A stretch of 54,578 nucleotides of DNA from DATESN01 sp035270785 (GTDB lineage: Bacteria; Bacillota; Clostridia; Lachnospirales; Lachnospiraceae). The notes under the pieces were generated by a model. It saw only the letters and a program-made list of their open reading frames with translations, ran no database searches and was not told where the DNA came from. Both the position numbers and the translations under genes were made by a program. This document shows, one piece after another, positions 17,801 to 24,438 of this stretch. The stretch is taken from assembly GCA_035270785.1 (NCBI GenBank), contig DATESN010000104.1, positions 1-54,578 of the forward strand, written 5' to 3'. Positions within the stretch are counted from its first letter, which is position 1. Each line of letters opens with the position of its first letter.

Positions 17801-18738
17801 TTTGTCCCTGCTGTTGCGATTACTTCTCCTGTATATTCATCTAATACTTCTTCAACTAATATTTGATGTCTAATTCTATTTTTTAATGCTAACTTTTTAT
17901 TAAATTTATATCTGCCGACTTTAGCTAAATCATATCGTCTAGAATCAAAAAACATTGAGTTAATTAAACTCTCTGCACTTTCAACGCTTAATGGTTCACC
18001 TGGGCGAATCTTTTTATATAATTCTAATAGACCTTCCTGATAATTTTCAGAAATATCCTTTGTAAAACTTGCCTCAATTTTTGGTTCGTCTCCAAATAAG
18101 TCTCTAATCTCATCATTCGTTCCTACTCCCAATGCTCTTAAAAGCACGGTAATTGGTACTTTTCTTGTTCTATCAACACGCACGTAGAAAACATCATTGG
18201 AATCCGTTTCATATTCAAGCCATGCTCCACGGTTTGGAATAACAGTAGCTGAAAATAGTTCTTTACCAATCTTATCATGTCCAATTGAATAGTAAATGCC
18301 AGGAGAACGAACTAGCTGGCTAACGATTACTCTCTCGGCACCGTTGATAACAAAAGTTCCTGTTGCAGTCATAAGTGGAAGATCACCCATAAAGATTTCA
18401 TGTTCGCTGATTTCTTCTTTTTCTTTATTATAAAGACGAACTTTCACCTTTAAAGGAGCTGCATATGTTGCATCTCTTTCCTTACACTTTTCAATAGAAT
18501 ACTTAACATCATCTTCACACAATTCGAAGTCAACAAATTCCAAGCTTAAATGACCACTATAATCTGCAATAGGGGAAATATCCGCAAATACTTCCTTTAG
18601 CCCTTCATCTAGAAACCATTGATAGGAATCTTTTTGTACCTCGATGAGGTTGGGCATTTCCAAAACCTCTTTTTGTCGTGAATAACTCATACGCATACTC
18701 TTACCTGATGTAATAGGTCGTATTCTGTTCTTTTCCAT
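14896..18738 (-). CDS. rpoB: RNA polymerase beta subunit
   Basis: The 1280-residue protein carries the rifampicin-binding cluster ([18 protein letters not shown]) in its sensitive-type form, and the conserved C-terminal motifs of beta including [20 protein letters not shown]. Two in-frame ATGs lie at the start. The one at 18738 has GGGGTG 8 nt upstream, while the one at 18744 is only 2 nt from it, so 18738 is preferred. An acidic C-terminal tail ([19 protein letters not shown]) closes the protein. It is driven by its own promoter at 18833-18861. Confidence 0.98.
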   Translation of the reverse strand: [1280 protein letters not shown]

Positions 18739-18832
18739 TGACATTTCACCCCGTTCTTAATATGATATAAAGCTTTAGTCGCACTTTATTGTTTTGAAAA
18801 ATTGCATACCACACCACAATAGTGCATCATCT

Positions 18833-18861
18833 AGTATATCGCAATAGATTTTCAAAGTCAA
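18833..18861 (-). promoter_or_regulatory. Sigma-A promoter of rpoBC
   Basis: On the minus strand TTGACT, a 17-nt spacer and TATACT lie about 95 bp upstream of rpoB and just downstream of the rplJL terminator. It supports separate transcription of rpoBC. Confidence 0.8.
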
Positions 18862-18883
18862 CTACTATTTACAATTAATGTGC

Positions 18884-18923
18884 AAAAAGCCACAATTGTC
18901 ATATCGACATGACAATTGCGGCT
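18884..18923 (-). terminator. Terminator or attenuator between rplL and rpoB
   Basis: The minus-strand RNA forms a 15-bp stem (AGCCGCAATTGTCAT with its complement, one G-U pair) with a 6-nt loop, followed by TTTTT. It lies 25 bp after the rplL stop. It could be partial, setting the ratio of ribosomal protein to polymerase transcripts. Confidence 0.85.
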
Positions 18924-18948
18924 GATTACTATGCAATATTTGCAATGC

Positions 18949-19320
18949 TTATTTAAGAGTAACTTTAGCGCCTTCTGCTTCAAGTTTACCTTTAATTTCT
19001 TCAGATTCATTTTTGCTAGCTGCTTCTTTTACTACTTTAGGAGCGCCATCAACTAGATCTTTAGCTTCTTTTAATCCAAGTCCTGTTACTTCACGAACAA
19101 CCTTGATAACTTTAACTTTGTTTGGTCCAACTTCTGTTAATTCAACATCAAATTCTGTTTTTTCTTCAGCTTCAACTACTGCTCCAGCTGATGCTACAAC
19201 AACACCGGCTGCTGCGGAAACACCGAATTCTTCTTCACATGCTTTTACTAAATCATTTAATTCTAATACTGTTAATTCTTTGATTGCATCAATTAGTTCT
19301 TGAGTGGATAATTTTGCCAT
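18949..19320 (-). CDS. rplL: Ribosomal protein L7/L12
   Basis: This is the stalk protein that recruits translation GTPases. The 123-residue product has the N-terminal dimerisation part (STQELIDAIKELTVLELNDL), an Ala/Val-rich hinge and the C-terminal domain with GLGLKEAKDLVDGAPK. A GGAGG site precedes the ATG. It follows rplJ by 82 bp in the usual rplJ-rplL pair. Confidence 0.98.
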   Translation of the reverse strand: MAKLSTQELIDAIKELTVLELNDLVKACEEEFGVSAAAGVVVASAGAVVEAEEKTEFDVELTEVGPNKVKVIKVVREVTGLGLKEAKDLVDGAPKVVKEAASKNESEEIKGKLEAEGAKVTLK

Positions 19321-19402
19321 TATAATTTACCTCCATTGATAATTTTATTTTATTTTTCATCCGCTTTTGCGGTTCGCGTTATGCGAATTTAAACTTCTTT
19401 GC

Positions 19403-20017
19403 TTATTCAGCTGGTGTTTCCGTTACTTCTGTTATTACTTCTTCTATTGCAGAAACTGGTGCTTCTTCAACTACTGGTGCTTCTTCAGCTACTGGTGCTT
19501 CTTCAGCTACTGCAGTTAATATCTCACCTGATGCGCCACCTTTTTCTGCTAATTGATTCATAACACGAGCAAAGTTCGTAATAGGAGATTGGATACTTCC
19601 TAAGAATTTTGCAAGTAATACATCTCTTGATGGAATTTCAGCAATGACTTCAAGTGCTTTTGCATCATAAACAACACCTTCAACAACGCCACCTTTAATT
19701 TCTAGTTTACTTGCTGTTTTAGCAAATTTATTAAGAATTCTTGCAGGTGCTGTTGCGTCTGTTATGGAAATTGCAATTGCACTAGGGCCTTCAAGATATG
19801 GTGCCAATGCTTCAAAGTCAGTTCCTTTGAATGCAAAGTTCATCATTGTGTTTTTGTAAACTTTGTAAGTAATTCCTGCTGTACGAAGTTCTCTACGTAA
19901 ATTAGTATCTTGTTCTACTGTAAGCCCACGATAGTCAACTAACACAACTGATTGTGCGCCTTGGATATTTGCAGAAATTTCATCAACGACAGGTCTTTTT
20001 AATTCAATTTTAGCCAT
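19403..20017 (-). CDS. rplJ: Ribosomal protein L10 with extended C-terminus
   Basis: L10 anchors L7/L12 dimers to the 50S stalk. The body is normal (VLVDYRGLTVEQDTNLRREL in the N-terminal domain). The protein is 204 residues, some 30 longer than usual. The extra C-terminal tail is Ala/Glu/Pro/Val-rich and encoded partly by a tandem 18-bp repeat giving EEAPVA/EEAPVV units. The tail follows the region that binds L7/L12, so it may affect stalk binding or be a neutral expansion. AAGGAGG precedes the ATG. Expression is probably controlled by the L10 leader upstream. Confidence 0.97.
   Translation of the reverse strand: MAKIELKRPVVDEISANIQGAQSVVLVDYRGLTVEQDTNLRRELRTAGITYKVYKNTMMNFAFKGTDFEALAPYLEGPSAIAISITDATAPARILNKFAKTASKLEIKGGVVEGVVYDAKALEVIAEIPSRDVLLAKFLGSIQSPITNFARVMNQLAEKGGASGEILTAVAEEAPVAEEAPVVEEAPVSAIEEVITEVTETPAE
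19455..19508. repeat. Three 18-bp tandem repeats inside rplJ
   Basis: The unit ACTGGTGCTTCTTCAGCT occurs three times with one base difference in the first copy. It encodes six-residue EEAPV-type units of the L10 tail, so copy-number change would stay in frame. Confidence 0.85.
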
Positions 20018-20119
20018 ATGTTACCTCCTTATAGATTTTCTATGAACTTGTGGTCATTTAAGCAAAAGATCATTGGAACCAAGTGGTTCGTTGCCGAAAA
20101 GAAACCTTATTTATAGAAT

Positions 20120-20149
20120 AAAAAAAGCCCTCACAAAAAACAGGAAGGC
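20120..20149 (-). terminator. Attenuator terminator of the L10 leader
   Basis: On the minus strand GCCTTC pairs with GAGGGC and is followed by TTTTTTATT. It lies between the L10 leader and rplJ, about 100 bp before the start codon, as expected for a leader-controlled terminator. Confidence 0.7.
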
Positions 20150-20177
20150 AAAAAGTCATAAATAATACGTCTTTTTT

Positions 20178-20262
20178 CCTCGGTAGGTAAATCCTTACGC
20201 TTTCAAATCAAATATGATTTAAAGCACCTACTGTCTTCGGCATAGTCTTAATAGACCTCTAT
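20178..20262 (-). promoter_or_regulatory. Ribosomal protein L10 leader (autoregulatory RNA)
   Basis: The minus-strand RNA contains GCCGAAGACAGTAGGTGC and, after an intervening AT-rich arm, TTTACCTACCGAGG. The GUAGGUG and CACCUAC/UACCUAC pairing with CCGAAGAC and CCGAGG elements is the core I know from the Firmicute L10 leader (Rfam L10_leader family), which binds L10-L12 and represses rplJL. The downstream terminator at 20120-20149 fits the attenuation model. Confidence 0.88.
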
Positions 20263-20263
20263 C

Positions 20264-20292
20264 AATTTACCACAGAACAATGTTCGTGTCAA
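20264..20292 (-). promoter_or_regulatory. Likely sigma-A promoter of rplJL
   Basis: TTGACA, a 17-nt spacer and TAAATT on the minus strand directly precede the L10 leader. The -35 is perfect and the -10 matches four of six. Confidence 0.65.
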
Positions 20293-20330
20293 TAATATAT
20301 TGTAATTTATTTTCCTGTTTACGTTTTAAA

Positions 20331-20357
20331 AAGACGAATGATAAAATCATTCGTCTT
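20331..20357 (-). terminator. Terminator after rplA
   Basis: A 12-bp perfect stem (AAGACGAATGAT and its complement) with a 3-nt loop is followed by a T-rich stretch on the minus strand, 18 bp after the rplA stop. It separates rplKA from rplJL. Confidence 0.85.
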
Positions 20358-20375
20358 CCATTAATAATATTTATA

Positions 20376-21065
20376 TTAAAACTTTGCAGTACTAACCTTT
20401 ACACCAGGTCCCATTGTTGTTGTAAGAGTAACGCTCTTTAAAAATTGACCTTTTAACGAACTTGGTTTTGCTTTCATAATGGCATCCATAAGTGTTTTAA
20501 AGTTTTCTTGCAATTTTTCTTCTTCAAAAGATGCTTTTCCAACAGGAACATGAATAATATTGGTTTTATCAAGTCTATATTCGATTTTACCTGCTTTAAT
20601 ATCAGCTACGGCTTTAGCAACATCCATAGTTACTGTTCCAGCTTTAGGGTTTGGCATTAATCCTTTAGGACCAAGTACCTTACCAAGACGTCCCACAACA
20701 CCCATCATATCTGGTGTCGCAACAACTACATCAAAGTCTAACCAGCCATCTTTTTGGATTTTCGGAATTAGTTCCTCACCACCAAAGAAATCTGCTCCTG
20801 CTGCTTCCGCTTCATTTAGTTTCTCGCCTTTCGCAAATACAAGGACTTTTACAGTTCTACCTGTTCCGTTAGGCAATACAACCGCACCACGGATCTGTTG
20901 TTCAGCATGACGTCCATCACAGCCTGTTCTAATATGAGCTTCTACAGTTTCATCAAATTTTGCTGTGGCTGTTTTTTTAACTAATACAATTGCATCATTT
21001 GGTTCATAAAGAACTGCACGGTTTACTTGTTTTGCAGCTTCCATATATTTCTTTCCATGTTTCAT
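20376..21065 (-). CDS. rplA: Ribosomal protein L1
   Basis: L1 binds 23S rRNA at the mobile L1 stalk and often represses its own mRNA. The start is the ATG at 21065 (MKHGKKYMEAAKQVNR), with AGGAGG 9 nt upstream, giving 229 residues, the family length. A longer frame opens at 21107 without a ribosome site. MPNPKAGTV in the middle is a conserved L1 motif. The leader carries a GUGGGAG motif also found before rplK. Confidence 0.98.
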   Translation of the reverse strand: MKHGKKYMEAAKQVNRAVLYEPNDAIVLVKKTATAKFDETVEAHIRTGCDGRHAEQQIRGAVVLPNGTGRTVKVLVFAKGEKLNEAEAAGADFFGGEELIPKIQKDGWLDFDVVVATPDMMGVVGRLGKVLGPKGLMPNPKAGTVTMDVAKAVADIKAGKIEYRLDKTNIIHVPVGKASFEEEKLQENFKTLMDAIMKAKPSSLKGQFLKSVTLTTTMGPGVKVSTAKF

Positions 21066-21138
21066 TATTAATTTCCTCCTAATTGTGGTTGTCACCTTGT
21101 CTTGCAAGATACGCTAGCGACAATATTGTTTTTATTGT

Positions 21139-21145
21139 CTCCCAC
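21139..21145 (-). promoter_or_regulatory. GUGGGAG motif in the rplA leader (candidate L1 site)
   Basis: The minus-strand RNA reads GUGGGAG, then a hairpin ACAAUA/UAUUGU, and ends with CCACAAUU just before AGGAGG. The rplK leader has the same GUGGGAG start and CCACAAUU end. GUGGGAG is also part of the L1-binding region of 23S rRNA as I recall it, so this may be an L1 autoregulatory site. Confidence 0.5.
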
Positions 21146-21160
21146 TCAATATTTACTTTT

Positions 21161-21586
21161 TTAGTCTTCTACTGCAATTCCCATACTTTTTGCTGTTCCA
21201 GAAATCATGCTAATTGCTGCTTCTAAACTCGCTGCATTTAAGTCTGGCATTTTTAATTCAGCTATTTCTTGAATTTTTGCTTTAGAAATAGTTGCTACCT
21301 TAGTTTTATTAGGTATAGCTGAACCAGATTTAAGATTACACGCTTTTTTCAAAAGTATTGCAGCCGGTGGAGTTTTTAATACGAAACTGAAACTTCTATC
21401 TGCGTATACAGTGATGACAACAGGGATAATCAAATCACCTTTGTCTGCCGTTCTAGCGTTGAATTGTTTTGTGAATTCAACGATGTTTACACCTTGTTGT
21501 CCAAGTGCTGGACCAACTGGTGGAGCTGGTGTTGCTTTACCTGCAGGAATTTGTAACTTAATATATGCTTGAACTTTCTTTGCCAT
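21161..21586 (-). CDS. rplK: Ribosomal protein L11
   Basis: L11 forms part of the GTPase-associated centre. The start is the ATG at 21586 (MAKKVQAYIKLQIPAGK), with AGGAGGTG 6 nt upstream, giving the standard 141 residues. The thiostrepton-region proline-rich segment ATPAPPVGPALGQQGVN is intact. It is followed by rplA after 95 bp. Confidence 0.98.
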   Translation of the reverse strand: MAKKVQAYIKLQIPAGKATPAPPVGPALGQQGVNIVEFTKQFNARTADKGDLIIPVVITVYADRSFSFVLKTPPAAILLKKACNLKSGSAIPNKTKVATISKAKIQEIAELKMPDLNAASLEAAISMISGTAKSMGIAVED

Positions 21587-21634
21587 TTGTGGCACCTCCT
21601 AAAAATAAATTGTGGTAAGGCGGGTTAGGTGACC

Positions 21635-21641
21635 CTCCCAC
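21635..21641 (-). promoter_or_regulatory. GUGGGAG motif in the rplK leader (candidate L1 site)
   Basis: The minus-strand RNA reads GUGGGAG, a short GGU/ACC hairpin, then CCACAAUU before AGGAGG. GUGG and CCAC can pair to give a two-stem structure with an asymmetric internal loop, the general shape of L1 operators. Confidence 0.55.
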
Positions 21642-21713
21642 TTGTTCATTATTATATAAATATATAAGTAGGATTTCTCCTATGAACATCAATTGCTACT
21701 TTGTACTACCATT

Positions 21714-21747
21714 ACATACTACTATTACATACATACTACTATTACAT
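21714..21747. repeat. Two perfect 17-bp tandem copies spanning the nusG stop codon
   Basis: ACATACTACTATTACAT occurs at 21714-21730 and 21731-21747, with a degenerate third copy just before. The second copy contains the nusG stop codon and last Met codon, so the repeat extends the 3' end of nusG into the gap before rplK. Confidence 0.85.
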
Positions 21748-22257
21748 GCGTCTTACTTCTGCAAAATCAATTTCTACAGGAGTTTCTCGACCAAATAATT
21801 CAACATTAATTGTTGCTGTTTGCTTACCAAAGTCAATTCTTTGAACAACACCAATTGTGTCTTTCCAAACTCCAGCCACTACAGAAATCGCGTCACCTTC
21901 AGCAAAATCAACAGAAACATTGTCCATCTTAATTCCAAGCGGTTTCATCTCTGCTTCTGAAAGTGGTACTGGTTTACTTCCTGGTCCTACAAATCCTGTT
22001 ACACCTCTAGTATTACGAACAACATACCAAGTCTCATCATTCATGATCATATTGATTAATACATAACCCGGGAACATCTTCTTTTGAACATTTTTACGTA
22101 CACCGTTCTTGATCTCTACAACTTCTTGCATGGGAACTCGTACTTCAATAATTTGTTCTTCTAAATGTCTGTTCTCAATTGCCTTATCAATATTTGCTTT
22201 TACTTTGTTTTCATAGCCCGAATAGGTATGAACTACATACCAATTTGATTCTGTCAT
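21742..22257 (-). CDS. nusG: Transcription antitermination factor NusG
   Basis: NusG binds RNA polymerase and links it to Rho, ribosomes or pausing. The 171-residue protein has the NGN domain (NWYVVHTYSGYENKVKANID at the N-terminus, KMFPGYVLI) and the C-terminal KOW domain (VWKDTIGVVQRID). GAGGGTGG precedes the ATG. It lies 16 bp after secE. Confidence 0.98.
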   Translation of the reverse strand: MTESNWYVVHTYSGYENKVKANIDKAIENRHLEEQIIEVRVPMQEVVEIKNGVRKNVQKKMFPGYVLINMIMNDETWYVVRNTRGVTGFVGPGSKPVPLSEAEMKPLGIKMDNVSVDFAEGDAISVVAGVWKDTIGVVQRIDFGKQTATINVELFGRETPVEIDFAEVRRM

Positions 22258-22273
22258 ACGTCCACCCTCATTC

Positions 22274-22480
22274 CTACATTGTTAAGAAATTAATACCAAT
22301 TTGAATGATTGAATCCAAAAAGGTAATAATTAATCCAACAACTACAGAAATGCAAACAACTGCTATAGATTGTTTTACAAGCGATTCTTTATCAGGCCAT
22401 GAAATTTTATTAAATTCAATCTTTATGCTTTTGAAGAAACTAATCTTCTGAGCTTTTTCTGTTTTTGTAGAATCTCCCAT
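22274..22480 (-). CDS. secE: Preprotein translocase subunit SecE
   Basis: The 68-residue product has the SecE signature FNKISWPDKESLVKQS followed by one membrane helix (VVCISVVVGLIITFLDSII), the single-TM form typical of Gram-positive bacteria. It lies between rpmG and nusG, the canonical position. Confidence 0.96.
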   Translation of the reverse strand: MGDSTKTEKAQKISFFKSIKIEFNKISWPDKESLVKQSIAVVCISVVVGLIITFLDSIIQIGINFLTM

Positions 22481-22510
22481 AGTTCACTTTCCTTTCAATC
22501 ACTGCTACAA

Positions 22511-22660
22511 TTATTTAGTTTCTTTGTGTAATGTATGAGTTTTACAAAATCTACAATATTTTTTTGTTTCCATTCTATCTGGATGCGCTTTTTTATCTTT
22601 GGTCATATTGTAGTTACGTTGTTTACACTCTGTACATCCTAGTGTTATTTTTGTACGCAT
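22511..22660 (-). CDS. rpmG: Ribosomal protein L33
   Basis: The reverse strand encodes 49 residues beginning MRTKITLGCTECKQRNYN and containing KKYCRFCKTHTLHKE. The two CxxC pairs make this a zinc-binding form of L33. GGAGGTGG lies 4 nt before the ATG. It is the first gene of rpmG-secE-nusG. Confidence 0.97.
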   Translation of the reverse strand: MRTKITLGCTECKQRNYNMTKDKKAHPDRMETKKYCRFCKTHTLHKETK

Positions 22661-22766
22661 ATTTCCACCTCCACGTGCCTATACTCTATATTTTTTTCAT
22701 TCTGCTACCTTTTTTGTCCAAAATTCAGGGCATAAAAAAAAGACCTATTTCTCATCTCGCTTAACA

Positions 22767-22795
22767 ACTATATCACACAGTAATTCTATCGTCAA
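22767..22795 (-). promoter_or_regulatory. Sigma-A promoter of rpmG-secE-nusG
   Basis: TTGACG, a 17-nt spacer ending in TGTGA and TATAGT are read on the minus strand about 105 bp upstream of rpmG. Confidence 0.8.
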
Positions 22796-22926
22796 CTTAT
22801 TTTTTATCGGTTACCACGCAATTTATTTTATGTATTTTCAATGATTAAAAACCTTTTTTTGTAATAATATCATTTATTATTCAAAACCCCTTGTAACCCT
22901 CATTAATCAGTGTTAAAATGTATGTA

Positions 22927-22952
22927 TAAAAATAGGTTTTTTCCGCCCAATA
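22927..22952 (+). promoter_or_regulatory. Possible sigma-28 promoter of the FliD-like gene
   Basis: TAAA, a 14-nt spacer and GCCCAATA resemble the sigma-D form TAAA-N15-GCCGATAA with one or two changes in the -10. It lies about 90 bp upstream of a flagellar cap-like gene, which supports the reading. Confidence 0.45.
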
Positions 22953-22954
22953 CC

Positions 22955-22987
22955 TATAACTATACTAACATATTTATTATAGTTATA
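22955..22987. repeat. Perfect 10-bp inverted repeat upstream of the FliD-like gene
   Basis: TATAACTATA (22955-22964) and TATAGTTATA (22978-22987) are exact complements around 13 nt. It starts 2 bp after the possible sigma-28 -10 element, so it would be either an operator or a 5'-terminal hairpin of the transcript. Confidence 0.65.
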
Positions 22988-23043
22988 CAATAGAATTGAA
23001 TCTATTGCTGGTATCATTTCATGGATGAAAGGAGGGGCTCATT

Positions 23044-24351
23044 ATGGCTTTTAATACAGTAGCTTTAAATACTGTGTATAATCACTATCTTACTTCTTAT
23101 GCGCCAAAGGGTACATCTCAATTTGATGCACATAAAAAAAGTGAACTACGAAGTATTTATAATTCCATTGTTACATTAAATAAAGAATCCCCTCTGTGCA
23201 TCATGGATACTAGTAAAGCATCACAGGAGTTTGCTGTTGGGATAAAAGAGAACGCTAGAGAGCTTCGCAACACAATTGCTTCACTTGGTGGTCTTAATGA
23301 AGACGAGATTCTAAATAAAAAAGTTGCTTCGTCGAGTAATGAATCCATAGCTTCCGCAAAATTTGTTGGAAATTATTCGGAAAGCGATGAAGTTCCTTCT
23401 TTTGAAATAGAAGTGAATCAACTAGCCTCCAAACAAGTAAACACAGGGTACTATTTACCTTCTAATGAAAGAACTTTGAAAACAGATTCGTATTCCTTTG
23501 ATATTGGTGTTAACGATCTGAATTATGAGTTCCAATTTACTATTCACGAAGGAGATACTAATTTAGATATCCAAAAAAGACTTGCTGCTCTTGTTTCAAA
23601 TGCTGGGATTGGTATCGATGCGGACGTATTGGAAGATGGCGAAGGAAATAGTTCTTTAGCATTAACTTCAAAAGCCGTAGGACTTCCTCAAAATAAAACC
23701 AGTCTGTTTGATATTACTGATGATAATACCAGTAGAAAATCTGGAACGATAGAATACTTAGGAATTAATGATATTACAAGACCTGCCTGTAATTCGAAAT
23801 TTAAAATTAATGGTAGTGATAGAACTGCTCTTTCTAATAATTTTTCCGTAGAAAAAATGTATGAAATCAATTTGAATGGTCTTAGTTCTATGGATGGCGA
23901 AACTGCTTCCATTGGATTAAAGGCAGATATGGAATCATTAACAGAAAATGTAAGCCATTTAATTAATGGATATAATAGTTTTATAAAAGCTGCTTCCTCT
24001 TATAGGGAATCGCAACCAAAAAGTAATGGTTTACTTTCCGAAATAGGGAAAATATCTTCCTTATATAATAAGGATCTAACTCAATTAGGTATGAATATTC
24101 GCAATGATGGTAGCATCTCAATGGACAAGAATCAACTTGCTTTTGCTGTAAGTGGTTCAAATGGGAAAGAATTACTTTCTCCAATTAAGGATTTTACGAA
24201 CTCCTTATTACGAAAAACGAACCAAGTTACTTTAAATCCTATGAAATATGTTGATAAAACAATTGTTGCATATAAAAACCCTGGACGTAATTTTGCAAGT
24301 CCGTATGTTACTAGTTCTTACAGTGGCATGATGTTTAATAGTTTTTGCTAA
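23044..24351 (+). CDS. Stand-alone FliD-like (flagellar cap-like) protein
   Basis: The 435-residue protein has FliD-type features: an opening helical region, the domain around SFEIEVNQLASKQVNTGYY, a second domain with SKFKINGSDRT, and the closing segment LINGYNSFIKAASSYRE followed by LTQLGMNIRNDGSISMDKN. It lacks the long C-terminal helical end of the normal cap protein and is not next to fliS; the window has a separate ordinary fliD at its right edge. It may be a cap paralogue, a filament-associated protein or a secreted adhesin. AAAGGAGGGG lies 6 nt before the ATG. Confidence 0.75.
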   Translation: MAFNTVALNTVYNHYLTSYAPKGTSQFDAHKKSELRSIYNSIVTLNKESPLCIMDTSKASQEFAVGIKENARELRNTIASLGGLNEDEILNKKVASSSNESIASAKFVGNYSESDEVPSFEIEVNQLASKQVNTGYYLPSNERTLKTDSYSFDIGVNDLNYEFQFTIHEGDTNLDIQKRLAALVSNAGIGIDADVLEDGEGNSSLALTSKAVGLPQNKTSLFDITDDNTSRKSGTIEYLGINDITRPACNSKFKINGSDRTALSNNFSVEKMYEINLNGLSSMDGETASIGLKADMESLTENVSHLINGYNSFIKAASSYRESQPKSNGLLSEIGKISSLYNKDLTQLGMNIRNDGSISMDKNQLAFAVSGSNGKELLSPIKDFTNSLLRKTNQVTLNPMKYVDKTIVAYKNPGRNFASPYVTSSYSGMMFNSFC

Positions 24352-24377
24352 GTTAACTTTTAATTTAATATAAAAAT

Positions 24378-24415
24378 AAAAACATGGAGGCAGTTTAAGT
24401 TGCTTCCATGTTTTT
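24378..24415. terminator. Bidirectional terminator between FliD-like and CMP-nonulosonate synthetase genes
   Basis: AAAAACATGGAGGCA pairs with TGCTTCCATGTTTTT through a stem of about 15 bp with one G-T. It has A and T tracts on both sides and serves two convergent genes. Confidence 0.9.
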
Positions 24416-24438
24416 ATTTTCTTCTATATTATCCATTC

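Noticed and set aside
22661..23043. Search for a tRNA gene near secE-nusG
   Set aside because: No cloverleaf or CCA-type end was seen; the gap holds only promoters and a palindrome.
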